Positions 1 through 9,312 of a DNA stretch of 64,000 nt are shown piece by piece; position 1 is the first letter of the stretch, and each line of letters begins with the position of its first letter. The translations under genes and the position numbers were made by a program. The stretch is from assembly GCA_965226965.1 (NCBI GenBank), contig OZ245715.1:1488001-1552000 (forward strand), read 5' to 3'. Under the pieces are notes generated by a model that worked only from the letters and a program-made list of their open reading frames with translations, was not told the origin of the DNA and did not search any database. Source of the stretch: Endoryza foliicola (GTDB lineage: Bacteria; Bacteroidota; Bacteroidia; Chitinophagales; Chitinophagaceae).

Positions 1-2901
1 CAAACGAAGGAAGTGACCGGTAAGGTTACAGATTCTAAAGATGGTACCCCGCTGGCTGGTGTTACCATTAAACAGAAGAACGGAACGGCGAATACCGTGA
101 GTTTAGCGGATGGAAGCTTTAAAATTTCTGTTTCTTCAACTGCCTCTACGCTCATTTTTTCTTATGTTGGATATACCGACCTAGAACTGCCAATTAACGC
201 TATTATGAGCGTTCCATTGGTAGCTTCAAACAAAGCCTTGTCAGAGGTTGTTGTGGTTGGTTATGGTACCAAGATCAAAAGAGAAGTAACTTCTTCTATT
301 GCGAGAGTTACTTCGAAGGATTTCCAAAACCTGCCTTTGCCTTCATTCGAGTCGGCCTTGCAGGGTCGTGCACCCGGTGTATTCATTAATCAGGGTAGTG
401 GTAAATTAGGACAGGGTTTGAATATCCGCGTTCGTGGTATTTCTTCTATCTCTGCCAATCAACAACCTTTTGTTGTAATTGATGGAGTTCCTGTAGTAAC
501 CCAATCTTTGGGTAGTTTCACTGAAAGCGACAACCCACTTGCTACATTGAACCCAGATGATATCGAAAGCATTGAAGTATTGAAAGATGCGGCGTCTGCA
601 GCTATCTATGGTGCTCGTGCATCGAACGGGGTATTGTTGATCACTACAAAATCGGGTAAAGTTGGTAAAACAAGAATCAACATTGGTTATTTTACCGGTT
701 GGAGTGAGCCAACAAAAAAGCAAAAATTCTTAAATGCTACGCAGTATAAAGAATTGTTTGGCGCAGCCGCTGACAATATGGGTTATGTTGCTGCGGATGA
801 ATTTGAAGCTGAAACCGGGACAACAGATTGGAACAGTACCAATAATACCAATTGGTCTGATGCAGCTTTCCAAAAAGGAGGCATCTCTCAATACACTGTT
901 TCACTTGCAGGCGGTGATGCAAAAACCAAGTTTTTGGTAAGCGGAAGCTGGAACGATCAAAAAGGTATCTTATTGGGTAACCGTTTAGATCGTGGTAACG
1001 GTCGTGTAAATATTGATCATACCATCAGCTCTCGTTTGAAATTTGGTTTGAACTTATCAATGGCGAAGAGTCGTAACTATCGTGTTCCCAGTGATAACGC
1101 CTTTTCTAACCCACTTCAGTTGAACGCATTGCCACCTTTGCATGCAAAATACAATGCCGATGGTACGCCCAACAGAAATACCTTGTATTATAACAACTTG
1201 TTGGATCAAGTGTATGCAAACAATGTAAACACTACCTACCGCTCAATCAGCAGTGCTTATGGCGAATTGGTGATTACTCCCGACTTGTTGTTTAGAAGCC
1301 AAGTAGGTGTAGATTTCAATAACCTGCAAGAAGAGCAATACCAAGGTAAAGAAACTTTGGATGGTGCCCCTACAGGTAACAGCTTCAGTAACCAAGTTAC
1401 TTCAGCAATTGTTACAACAACCAATACATTGAACTATAGAAAGAAGTTCAATGAAGACAATGCTTTTGATGCCTTGGGTGGTATTGAATACCAAAGAGGA
1501 AAAACCAGCGGTGCTTCAGTAACCGGTATTGGTTTTCCGAATGGTCGTTTCACCAAAATTGCCAGTGCGGCTATAATTCAAGCAGGATCTTCTACAGAAA
1601 CACAGTTTGCTTTCTTAAGTTATTTCGCGAAAGCAAACTATAAATTCAAAGATCGTTACCTGGTAGGTGCTAGTTTCCGTGTAGATGGTTCGAGTCGTTT
1701 TGGTAAAGACAATCGCTACGGTACCTTCCCCGCAGCTTCCGTTGGTTGGATTATTTCCGAAGAAAACTTTTTAAAGAACTCTCCAGTGGTAAGTTTCTTG
1801 AAAGCAAGAGCTAGCTATGGTAGAACAGGTAATGCTGAAATCGGAAACTTTAGTTCTTTGAGTTTGTACTCTGCTTCTGCTTATGCTGATATCGCCGGTA
1901 TCATTGCATCACAAATTGGTGTGCCTGCATTGAGCTGGGAGAAAACAGATCAAGCTGATTTCGGGATCGACTTCGGATTTTTCAATAACCGTATTACCGG
2001 TGAAGTAGATTACTTTAACAAGAATACACGTGATTTATTATTGAACGTTCCCTTGCCAGCTGTCAATGGTTTTACTAACGTTACCAAGAACATCGGTAGC
2101 ATGACCAACCGTGGTTTTGAATTTGTAATCAACGCAAACATCTTAACCGGAGCTTTCAAATGGAATGCCTCAGTGAATGTGTCAACGTATAGAAATGAAG
2201 TGACCAAATTAGTTGCGCCGGTTCCTGCCGGAACAAGAACATTGGGTCGTTTGGCAGAAGGTCAACCTTTTGGACAATTCTATGGTAAAATGTATGCAGG
2301 CGTTGATCCCAACAACGGAGACGCGTTGTACTATGCTGCTGATAAATCTAAAACAAACGATTACTCACAAGCAGTTGATACCATAATCGGAAATCCAAAC
2401 CCCGATTATTACGGTGGTTTCAACAACCATTTCTCTTATAAAGGATTTGATTTGGATATTCAGTGTCAGTTTGTAAAAGGCGGAAGTCTCTACAATATGG
2501 CCGGATTCTTCCAAAGCGTAAATGGAGACTACTTCGATAACCAAACAGTAGACCAAATGAACTACTGGAAAACGCCCGGACAAATCACCAATATTCCTCA
2601 GCCACGTTTGTACGATGGTAATGGAGCCGGTAAATCGTCTCGCTGGGTTCAAGATGGATCTTATTTGCGTGTAAAGAGTGTAAACTTTGGTTACAATTTG
2701 CCACGTAGAATGTTGCAACGTTACAAAATGGAGAATGCTCGTGTTTATGTTGCTGCGTCTAACCTGTTCACCTTTACAAAATACAATGGATACGATCCGG
2801 AAGTTAACTCCGCTTCTAACGGTTCATTGAACTTGGGTCATGATTTCTATACTCCTCCTCAAATCAAAACGATTAGTGTAGGATTTAATCTTGGCTTCTA
2901 A
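1..2901 (+). CDS. SusC/RagA-family TonB-dependent receptor, 5' end outside window
   Basis: Outer-membrane active transporter for large ligands, usually glycans, working with the SusD lipoprotein encoded next. The reading frame is open from base 1 (QTKEVTGKV, which looks like the end of a signal peptide followed by mature protein), so the start codon lies upstream; 966 residues are visible. A carboxypeptidase-D-like domain (visible residues ~5-80) ends in the TonB-box-like ALSEVVVVGYG. The plug domain follows, with the SusC hallmarks LQGRAPGV, IRVRGISSI, VIDGVPVV and ILKDAASAAIYGARASNGV-like spacing, and then a long beta-barrel ending in the aromatic SVGFNLGF. The stop abuts the SusD open frame (24 bases before the preferred SusD start), so they are co-transcribed. 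The ligand cannot be inferred, and no glycoside hydrolase gene is visible downstream in the operon. Confidence 0.95.
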   Translation, partial: QTKEVTGKVTDSKDGTPLAGVTIKQKNGTANTVSLADGSFKISVSSTASTLIFSYVGYTDLELPINAIMSVPLVASNKALSEVVVVGYGTKIKREVTSSIARVTSKDFQNLPLPSFESALQGRAPGVFINQGSGKLGQGLNIRVRGISSISANQQPFVVIDGVPVVTQSLGSFTESDNPLATLNPDDIESIEVLKDAASAAIYGARASNGVLLITTKSGKVGKTRINIGYFTGWSEPTKKQKFLNATQYKELFGAAADNMGYVAADEFEAETGTTDWNSTNNTNWSDAAFQKGGISQYTVSLAGGDAKTKFLVSGSWNDQKGILLGNRLDRGNGRVNIDHTISSRLKFGLNLSMAKSRNYRVPSDNAFSNPLQLNALPPLHAKYNADGTPNRNTLYYNNLLDQVYANNVNTTYRSISSAYGELVITPDLLFRSQVGVDFNNLQEEQYQGKETLDGAPTGNSFSNQVTSAIVTTTNTLNYRKKFNEDNAFDALGGIEYQRGKTSGASVTGIGFPNGRFTKIASAAIIQAGSSTETQFAFLSYFAKANYKFKDRYLVGASFRVDGSSRFGKDNRYGTFPAASVGWIISEENFLKNSPVVSFLKARASYGRTGNAEIGNFSSLSLYSASAYADIAGIIASQIGVPALSWEKTDQADFGIDFGFFNNRITGEVDYFNKNTRDLLLNVPLPAVNGFTNVTKNIGSMTNRGFEFVINANILTGAFKWNASVNVSTYRNEVTKLVAPVPAGTRTLGRLAEGQPFGQFYGKMYAGVDPNNGDALYYAADKSKTNDYSQAVDTIIGNPNPDYYGGFNNHFSYKGFDLDIQCQFVKGGSLYNMAGFFQSVNGDYFDNQTVDQMNYWKTPGQITNIPQPRLYDGNGAGKSSRWVQDGSYLRVKSVNFGYNLPRRMLQRYKMENARVYVAASNLFTFTKYNGYDPEVNSASNGSLNLGHDFYTPPQIKTISVGFNLGF

Positions 2902-2925
2902 TTGATCACTTCAAACAAAAGAATT

Positions 2926-4299
2926 ATGAAACGTAATATAATTGCAAGTCTACTTTTGGGTGCAGCTGTAATGGTTAGCTGTAACAAAAAGTTAGATATT
3001 GAACCCCGTCAAAGCATTGATGCTGCAACGGCCATTCAGAATGCTTCTGATGTAGAATCGGCCGTTATCGGTTGCTACTCGCTTATGGGAAGTGGCACTT
3101 TGTATGGAACGAGTTTGTTTTTAGATGCAGATCTTCAAGCTGCCGAAGGCTACTGTTCTTGGAGAGGAACCTTCCAAAGCCAACGCCAAATTGCCAATAA
3201 AACCATGACTCGCGACAATGGCGAAGCAAATACTTTGTGGACATCGGCCTATCAAGCCATCAATATGGCCAATATTGTATTGGCTAATATTAACCTTGTT
3301 ACCGACGCTGATTTGAAAAATCAACTGGAAGGTGAAGCCTTGTTTACTCGTGCCATCATGCATTTTGAATTGGTGCGTTATTTCGGTTTGCCTTGGGGTG
3401 CGGTTGCCGGTAATACTCAACCCGGCATCGTTATTAAAACCACTCCCACTACTACTGAAGAGCAGGCATTTGCCAAAGCTCCTAGAAACACAGTAGCGGA
3501 TGTATATACGCAAATCATTACAGACCTAGGCGCTGCCATCAATAAACTTCCTGAAGACAATGGAACACGCGCCGATAAATTCACCGCATTGGCATTTTTA
3601 AGCAGAGTGTATTTACAACAAGGCAATTATGCCGCTGCACGCGATGCTGCAAGTGCAGTTATTGAAAGCGGTAAATACGCCATGAATGCATCTGTTCGTG
3701 CGGTATTCGATAATAAAAATACCGACGAAAGCATTTGGGAGATTCAGCAGAATGATCAAAACAATGCAGGAACTGCCAACAATGGAATGGCTACTTTTTA
3801 TGCTAGCTTGCCAGGTATTGGTCGTGCCGACGTTAGAATGGTAGCTGCCTTCTTAAATACCTATAATGTAAACGACCTTCGTTTCAATCAGTGGTATTAT
3901 GTTGGTACAGGCGCTCGTCCGGGAAATTTTTATTGTGGTAAATGGCGCTCGTTTAGCATGAACTTACCGGTAATTCGCATTGCGGAAATGTACTTGACTC
4001 GTGCTGAATGTAATTTGCGTTTAGGTACTACCGTTGGAGATACTCCTGCGAACGATTTAGCGGAGATCAGAAACCCCATTCGCACCAATTTGAATGTAAT
4101 TGCTGCTCCTACTTTGGCCGATGTATTGGCCGAAAGAAGATTGGAGTTGGCATTCGAAGGCGTTCGAATCCATGATATCAAACGCTTGCAAGGTGCTACC
4201 GGTTCATTTGCTTGGAATAGTAACTTGTTGGTATTCCCCATTCCTCAAAGAGAAGTGGATGCTACAGGTGGAGTGATTGTACAGAACCCAGGGTACTAA
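2926..4299 (+). CDS. SusD/RagB-family outer-membrane nutrient-binding lipoprotein
   Basis: Surface lipoprotein that caps the SusC barrel and binds its ligand. I chose the ATG at 2926 over an upstream in-frame TTG at 2902 because it begins a classic lipoprotein signal, MKRNIIASLLLGAAVMVSC, with lipobox cysteine 19. The 457-residue protein has SusD features: an N-terminal helical part after the NKKLDIEP segment, TPR-like helices (ALFTRAIMHFELVRYFG, FLSRVYLQQGNYAAA) and the C-terminal family ending LAERRLELAFEGVRIHDIKR and VFPIPQREVDA. The start lies 24 bases after the SusC stop, and a strong terminator follows, so this is the last gene of the operon. Confidence 0.94.
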   Translation: MKRNIIASLLLGAAVMVSCNKKLDIEPRQSIDAATAIQNASDVESAVIGCYSLMGSGTLYGTSLFLDADLQAAEGYCSWRGTFQSQRQIANKTMTRDNGEANTLWTSAYQAINMANIVLANINLVTDADLKNQLEGEALFTRAIMHFELVRYFGLPWGAVAGNTQPGIVIKTTPTTTEEQAFAKAPRNTVADVYTQIITDLGAAINKLPEDNGTRADKFTALAFLSRVYLQQGNYAAARDAASAVIESGKYAMNASVRAVFDNKNTDESIWEIQQNDQNNAGTANNGMATFYASLPGIGRADVRMVAAFLNTYNVNDLRFNQWYYVGTGARPGNFYCGKWRSFSMNLPVIRIAEMYLTRAECNLRLGTTVGDTPANDLAEIRNPIRTNLNVIAAPTLADVLAERRLELAFEGVRIHDIKRLQGATGSFAWNSNLLVFPIPQREVDATGGVIVQNPGY

Positions 4300-4334
4300 G
4301 GAGTTGTTGAGTTATTCAATTATTTAGTTTTTGA

Positions 4335-4365
4335 GAAAGCCCCCAGCAATGGGGGCTTTCTTTTT
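4335..4365 (+). terminator. Intrinsic terminator after susD
   Basis: Perfect 10-bp stem GAAAGCCCCC / GGGGGCTTTC with a 6-base loop (AGCAAT), followed by TTTTT. It lies 35 bases after the susD stop and closes the susCD operon. Confidence 0.93.
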
Positions 4366-4383
4366 AGTTATATCCACTAATAT

Positions 4384-4466
4384 GGAGTAATTGAGTTGTT
4401 TAGTTTTTGAGTTGTTCAGTTATTTCAGGCGAAGCCCAACTAAAGAACTTAATTACTCAAAACTCA
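4384..4466. repeat. AT-rich imperfect inverted repeat of GAGTT/AACTC units
   Basis: The left arm is made of GAGTAATTGAGTT and TTTTTGAGTT units and the right arm of AACTTAATTACTCAAAACTC, separated by a short GC-richer centre. It sits between convergent susD and anmK. The same kind of element recurs in this window near 34570-34704, 51024-51113 and 62758-62925, always at gene ends, so it may act as a weak bidirectional terminator or be a dispersed repeat. Confidence 0.6.
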
Positions 4467-4477
4467 TCTCTTTGAAT

Positions 4478-5560
4478 TTATGTGGTGATCCAAAGCGCTC
4501 CACCCACACTGTTTCTTTCTGCTCCGGTTACTGCGCTGTATACATTTACTTCTTCTCTCCAACGAAGTACTCCCATTAGCGCCATTACAATTGCTTCCTT
4601 GTAATTGATGATCGAAGCATCAGGTATTTCGGCAGTAATATTGAGGGATGCCAAATGATAGTTGATTCGGCTACCCATGTAGCGGTGATGTGCTCCTCCG
4701 CCTGTTATCAACATTGAAATAGGTTCTTCCGATTTGAATGATAATAAAGCTTGCTTTAATTGCACTGCAATGTGTTCTACATAGGTGGCTAAGGCATCCG
4801 GGAGAGTGAGACCCGCATTTTTAACTAGCGGGTAAACGATTTCTATTCCGAAATCATTTGCAAGCGATTTCGGATAGGGTTTACTGTAATAATCCAAGGC
4901 ATTCAAAGCACTCAATAGCGGTTCATTTACAGTTCCTTGAGCAGCCAAAGAGCCGCCATCATCGTATGCTTTTCCGGTTTCTTGAATCAATAAATTCAGA
5001 ACTTTATTGGCCGGACAAATATCGAAAGCCACATGTTTATCATTGCTTTGAATAGAAACATTGGCAATTCCTCCGAGGTTTAATAGAATGGGATAGCCCG
5101 GCCAAAGCAATCGCTCACCAATAGGAACGATAGGTGCGCCTTGTCCACCCAATGCCATATCAACTGCTCGCAGGTCGGTGACAGTGGCAATACCAGTTAA
5201 AGCGGCTATGGAAGCGCCATCGCCTAGTTGTCCGGTTGTGTTTTTTTCAGGAAAGTGGAATGTTGTATGACCGTGACTAGCGATCAATTGAACTTGATAA
5301 TCAAGTTCGTATTTCTCAATAAAGTGTTTTACTTGGGATGCGATGTAACGGCCGTATTCCGTGTGCAGCAAAAGATATTCTCCTGCATTCAATTTGGTAG
5401 CATGGGCTAATTTTTCTTCCCATTCCTTAGAATAGGGAAGGCAATCGGCTTGTTTTAATTCAAAAGTCCATTTTCCACCCGCTTCGTGAAACTCCACGAA
5501 AGCCATATCCAGCCCATCTAAAGAGCTGCCACTCATTAATCCCAGCGCGCGGTAGATCAT
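4478..5560 (-). CDS. anmK: Anhydro-N-acetylmuramic acid kinase
   Basis: Converts 1,6-anhydro-N-acetylmuramic acid from peptidoglycan turnover into N-acetylmuramic acid 6-phosphate with ATP, in the cytoplasm. The protein is 360 residues, the normal family size. The N-terminal phosphate-binding motif LGLMSGSSLDGLD is characteristic of AnmK. Further family blocks are SHGHTTFHFPE, QLGDGASIAALTGI, DLRAVDMALGGQGAPIVPIG, LNLGGIANVS and the C-terminal ITGGGAHHRYM. It is divergent from upp, with an 85-base shared promoter region. No murQ or other recycling gene is adjacent. Confidence 0.95.
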   Translation of the reverse strand: MIYRALGLMSGSSLDGLDMAFVEFHEAGGKWTFELKQADCLPYSKEWEEKLAHATKLNAGEYLLLHTEYGRYIASQVKHFIEKYELDYQVQLIASHGHTTFHFPEKNTTGQLGDGASIAALTGIATVTDLRAVDMALGGQGAPIVPIGERLLWPGYPILLNLGGIANVSIQSNDKHVAFDICPANKVLNLLIQETGKAYDDGGSLAAQGTVNEPLLSALNALDYYSKPYPKSLANDFGIEIVYPLVKNAGLTLPDALATYVEHIAVQLKQALLSFKSEEPISMLITGGGAHHRYMGSRINYHLASLNITAEIPDASIINYKEAIVMALMGVLRWREEVNVYSAVTGAERNSVGGALWITT

Positions 5561-5591
5561 ATTATTATTTCTGTTTTTTGTTTGTACACAA

Positions 5592-5599
5592 TAGATTTG
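5592..5599 (+). promoter_or_regulatory. Putative -7 element upstream of upp
   Basis: TAGATTTG fits the Bacteroidota -7 consensus TAnnTTTG exactly and lies 46 bases before the upp ATG. No good TTTG element is found at the expected ~19-base spacing (TTTG copies at 5577 and 5581 are too close), so this is only a half-supported promoter. Confidence 0.45.
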
Positions 5600-5645
5600 T
5601 AGCGCGAAGTTCTACTTTGCTGTTTAAAAACCCAAACGCTGTTTT

Positions 5646-6296
5646 ATGGTAATACACTTAAGTGAGCAGTATTCGCTGCTAAACGACTGGATCGCAGAAT
5701 TAAGAGATGTTGCAATACAGGGAGATCGGATGCGTTTCCGTCGCAATTTGGAACGAATTGGAGAAGTGGCCGCCATAGAAATCAGCAAGCGATTGCCAAC
5801 GGTGGAAAAAGAAATTCAAACACCTATGGGAATTGCGGTTTCTCGGGTTTTGGCAGAACAGCCGGTACTCGCTACCATTCTTCGTGCCGGTTTGCCTTTG
5901 CACCAGGGCTTGCTGAACTACTTTGATAAAGCAGACAATGCGTTTATTTCAGCCTATCGTAAACATCATCGCGACGGTAGTTTCGAAATAAGCATGGAAT
6001 ATATCTCTTCACCCGATTTAGAAAATCGGATTGTTATTTTAAGTGACCCTATGTTGGCTACGGGTTCCTCTTTGGTGAAGACCATTCAATACTTACGTGA
6101 TGAAGGAAAGCCCTCCCAAATACATGTGGTTGCCGCTATTGCTTGCACTGTTGGTATTGAATACGTTCAAAGAGAAGCACCCGATGCAACCATTTGGTGT
6201 GGCGCTATTGACGATGAACTTACGGCTAAGGGCTATATTGTACCTGGCTTAGGAGATGCCGGTGACCTGGCTTTTGGTACCAAAATGCAGTCTTGA
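5646..6296 (+). CDS. upp: Uracil phosphoribosyltransferase
   Basis: Pyrimidine salvage enzyme: uracil + PRPP gives UMP + pyrophosphate, in the cytoplasm. The protein is 216 residues, typical for UPRT. Family motifs are ILRAGLPLHQGLL, the PRPP-binding loop VILSDPMLATGSSL (about residues 128-142) and the uracil-binding C-terminus GYIVPGLGDAGDLAFG. The ATG at 5646 gives the standard length. It is divergent from anmK and 113 bases before the PorP/SprF gene, with no recognisable terminator between them. Confidence 0.96.
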   Translation: MVIHLSEQYSLLNDWIAELRDVAIQGDRMRFRRNLERIGEVAAIEISKRLPTVEKEIQTPMGIAVSRVLAEQPVLATILRAGLPLHQGLLNYFDKADNAFISAYRKHHRDGSFEISMEYISSPDLENRIVILSDPMLATGSSLVKTIQYLRDEGKPSQIHVVAAIACTVGIEYVQREAPDATIWCGAIDDELTAKGYIVPGLGDAGDLAFGTKMQS

Positions 6297-6409
6297 TTGC
6301 CTTAATAAATTCATTATTAATCAGTTATCTGAATCATAAATAAATAACAGGTTTGGTTCAGCATTTTTTGTATTTTGCTTGTCTTATAAGAATATAGAGA
6401 CTTTACTGG

Positions 6410-7432
6410 ATGCGGAACCTTATTACCTTCATAGCTGCCTTACTTTTGTTTCAGAGTGCTCGGGCCCAAGACCCGAATTTCTCTCAATTTTTTGTGTCGC
6501 CGTTGACCCTCAATCCGGCACTCACGGGAAAATTCAATGGAAACTTCAGAGTAGCCGGCAATTACCGAGATCAATGGCCTGCCATTAGCAAAGCTTTTGT
6601 AACTTCTACTGCATCGCTTGATTTTCCTGTACTTCGCGGAAAGCTATCGGATCTCGACACTTGGGGTGTTGGTATTCTTGCCATGAGCGATAAAACAGCC
6701 AATGGCATTCTTTCCACTAACATGTTATCACTCACCACTGCCTATCACAAAGGGCTGGATGAGAATGGCATGAACCAAATAGGTGTGGGATTTCAAGCTA
6801 CCTACAATACTAAACGACTTGATGGTACTAAGTTGAACTTTGAAGATGAGTTGGATCAGTTTGGCGGTTGGACCATTCCAAGTGGAGAAACCATCAACGA
6901 TCAACAACTCAATCTGAATTATTTCGATGTGAGTGCAGGTGTGCTCTTCAATGGATCAACAGACGGATTCAATAACTACTATATTGGTGCATCGGCTTAT
7001 CACTTAAACAAACCAAGAGAATCTTTTGCCGGTGATGTTTATTATACATTGAACACCCGATACACCGTTCATGCCGGAGGAGCCATTCCTTTGGGTGATG
7101 CTACCAAAACCATTTACCTCAGTTCCTTATACAGTACACAGGCAGGTGCCTACAATTTTGTTGCCGGTGGTGCCGCAGGTTTTGCGCTGAATGATGACCC
7201 CGATAATCCTTCTAATTTCTTTGCCGGAATTTGGACGCGTATCAATAATGTGAACGATGCCGTGATTCCGTATATCGGCCTTGAATTCAACGGCTTCCGT
7301 TTGGGAGCATCGTATGATGTAAATATTTCTAGCTTAAAAACGGCTTCTCAAAGCAGAGGTGGCCTAGAAATCTCTCTTATCTACATTAAAAGACCGGCAG
7401 GTTACAAACCTGTACCTTGTCCAAGATTTTAG
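6410..7432 (+). CDS. PorP/SprF family type IX secretion system outer-membrane protein
   Basis: Family members are outer-membrane barrel proteins linked to type IX secretion or gliding; individual paralogues usually assist secretion of one large adhesin. The signal peptide (MRNLITFIAALLLFQSARA) is cleaved before QDPNFSQFF. The family blocks QDPNFSQFF and SPLTLNPALTGKFNG open the mature protein, and GLEFNGFRLGASYDVN and RGGLEISLIYI are the typical last strands. It ends CPRF. The 340-residue length is normal. No large secreted partner gene or PorU/SprA-type gene is adjacent, so this is a stand-alone paralogue rather than part of the core secretion operon. Confidence 0.9.
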   Translation: MRNLITFIAALLLFQSARAQDPNFSQFFVSPLTLNPALTGKFNGNFRVAGNYRDQWPAISKAFVTSTASLDFPVLRGKLSDLDTWGVGILAMSDKTANGILSTNMLSLTTAYHKGLDENGMNQIGVGFQATYNTKRLDGTKLNFEDELDQFGGWTIPSGETINDQQLNLNYFDVSAGVLFNGSTDGFNNYYIGASAYHLNKPRESFAGDVYYTLNTRYTVHAGGAIPLGDATKTIYLSSLYSTQAGAYNFVAGGAAGFALNDDPDNPSNFFAGIWTRINNVNDAVIPYIGLEFNGFRLGASYDVNISSLKTASQSRGGLEISLIYIKRPAGYKPVPCPRF

Positions 7433-7800
7433 TTGTAACTACTTGTTTTAAATTTTTCGCACTTCTTTACTGCGGTGAGTATCTTTTTGACCACAGATCT
7501 GCACAAATTTTAACGGATTTACCTTTAGATCAAGTTTTAAGCTTTTGAGTTCTGTGTTTTAGGCCTTAGGCTTTAGGCTTTAGGTTTTTTGACCACAGAA
7601 TACACAGATTAGAGGCTGAGTATTCTGTTTTTCTCTATGAATATCAGAGTCTAATCTGTGCTATCTGTATTGAAAATCTGCGTTATCTGTGGTCAAAAAA
7701 GAATTTTAGAAGAACAATCCCTTTGCGTTCCTTTTTTAACTTCTTCCCCTTTGCGAATTCCAAGCAGCGAAGCTGCGTAAAACTCAACAACTCAACACTA
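7433..7800. repeat. Repeat-bearing convergent intergenic region
   Basis: A 368-base gap between convergent genes with no credible ORF. It holds GACCACAGAT at 7489-7498 and GACCACAGAA at 7591-7600, an inverted copy ATCTGTGGTC at 7685-7694 flanked by poly-A/T, a tandem TTAGGC/CTTTAGG tract at about 7558-7585, and AACTCAACAACTCAAC near 7782-7797. The inverted copies could pair over ~200 bases. Each motif type recurs in other gaps or is typical of short dispersed repeats. Confidence 0.6.
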
Positions 7801-9243
7801 TTAATTGCTTCTCACCGGCACCGGCGGCGGCCCATCAGGCAACATCGCTTTCCACACTTCGGAACCTTTTTTCGTTTCGAATTCTTTACGAATGTCTTTA
7901 CGCAATTGTTCGTTTTCGAAAAGATCAACCATGGTTGCACTTAAGCTTTTAGCGGCGAACAACATTCCTTTATGACCAATGCTCATGCCACCACAGGCAA
8001 CAACAACCCAAGAGTGCCAGGGTGCTTTGTAGGGAGCGGTTACAGCATTCAATGAAATTTCCGGAACGATATAGCTCACATCACCCACGTCAGTTGAACC
8101 TCCATCGGGGTCGGGGCGTGTTTGCTCTAAATCTTTTATGCTACCATCTATTCCTAATGAAGCAGCACCGTATGCTTTCATGATAGAATCGGCGAAGGAT
8201 AATTCTTCCTTGGTATATTGAATTGGACCTACCAACTGCATGTTTTTATGCAAGGCTTTTGCACCCGATTCCAATACCAAAATTTCATACAATCCGTTGT
8301 TCAATTTCCAATTTACTTCTACGCCCGTCATCAATGCTGCGCCTTTTGCTACTTCTTTCATGCGTGCTTCTACTTCAGCTACTCCACTTCTTTTGGAATC
8401 TCGTATCCAGATCCAAACGCTTGCTTCGTCAGGAATTACATTCGGAACGTTGCCGGCTTGTTTGTATACATAATGAATGCGAACACTAGGCTTGATATGC
8501 TCGCGCATGTAGTTCATACCAATATTGAACAACTCAGCTGCGTCTAAAGCACTCTTACCATTCCAAGGATCGGCAGCCGCATGAGCACTCTTGCCTTTGA
8601 AGCTAACGGTATAGTCTACCACCGCTTGCGAACTTTGCAAATTGGCTAAGTTTTCATATGCCGGGTGCCAATCTAAACACACATCCAAATCATTGAAAAC
8701 TCCTGCGCGCGCCATGTATACTTTTCCTGCCTTATCTTCCTCTGCCGGTGTTCCATAAAAGCGAATGGTGCCTTTTAGTTTGCCACTAGCAATAAGTTCT
8801 TTGATGGCAACGGCGGCACCTAAGCTGGCTGCGCCAAACATATTATGACCACAACCATGACCGGCAGCACCTTTTTGCAAGGCTTCTTTTACCGGACTTG
8901 CTTTTTGAGACAAGCCGGGCAATGCATCAAATTCACCCAAGATTCCTATGATGGGTTTACCGGAGCCATATTCAGCGATGAAGGCAGTTGGAATGTCGGC
9001 AATGTTTCGCGTTACTTTGAAACCTTGTGCTTCCGCATACTCAGAAAGCACTTTGGCCGACTGGTATTCTTCCATGGCTATTTCAGCGAAGCTCCAAACT
9101 TGGTCGCTAATTTTTACTAATTCGGCTTCGTGTTTGGCAATGGATTGTAACACCGCTTGTTTATTAGCGGGAACAGGGGCTGCTTTTTGTGCGATCGCAG
9201 AAAAGCTAAGGCACAAAAAAGCAAGAAGGGGCATACATTTCAT
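7801..9243 (-). CDS. Exported M20-family amidohydrolase (AbgB-like)
   Basis: Zinc-dependent hydrolase of the M20 peptidase clan, closest in motif to AbgB (p-aminobenzoyl-glutamate hydrolase subunit B) and related N-acyl amino-acid hydrolases. It is 480 residues with an N-terminal signal (MKCMPLLAFLCLSFSAIAQ), so probably periplasmic. Metal-site motifs seen are GEFDALPG, GHGCGHNMFGAA, PAEEDKAGK and CLDWHPAY, with TDVGDVSYIVPE and WHSWVVVACGGMSIGHKGM near the C-terminus as in AbgB-type proteins. The dimerisation insert is present. It lies 69 bases after the Crp/Fnr gene on the same strand and may be co-transcribed with it. The substrate is not determinable. Confidence 0.85.
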   Translation of the reverse strand: MKCMPLLAFLCLSFSAIAQKAAPVPANKQAVLQSIAKHEAELVKISDQVWSFAEIAMEEYQSAKVLSEYAEAQGFKVTRNIADIPTAFIAEYGSGKPIIGILGEFDALPGLSQKASPVKEALQKGAAGHGCGHNMFGAASLGAAVAIKELIASGKLKGTIRFYGTPAEEDKAGKVYMARAGVFNDLDVCLDWHPAYENLANLQSSQAVVDYTVSFKGKSAHAAADPWNGKSALDAAELFNIGMNYMREHIKPSVRIHYVYKQAGNVPNVIPDEASVWIWIRDSKRSGVAEVEARMKEVAKGAALMTGVEVNWKLNNGLYEILVLESGAKALHKNMQLVGPIQYTKEELSFADSIMKAYGAASLGIDGSIKDLEQTRPDPDGGSTDVGDVSYIVPEISLNAVTAPYKAPWHSWVVVACGGMSIGHKGMLFAAKSLSATMVDLFENEQLRKDIRKEFETKKGSEVWKAMLPDGPPPVPVRSN

Positions 9244-9312
9244 GCGTGGTTGTTTTTTGGAAATTACAGAAAAAAAAGCACGCAGAAATCGCTGTTAACA
9301 AAAGGAGGCTTT

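Noticed and set aside
8218..9298. Several 77-116 residue ORFs antisense to the M20 amidohydrolase gene
   Set aside because: They are opposite-strand shadows of a well-supported gene, with no signals of their own.
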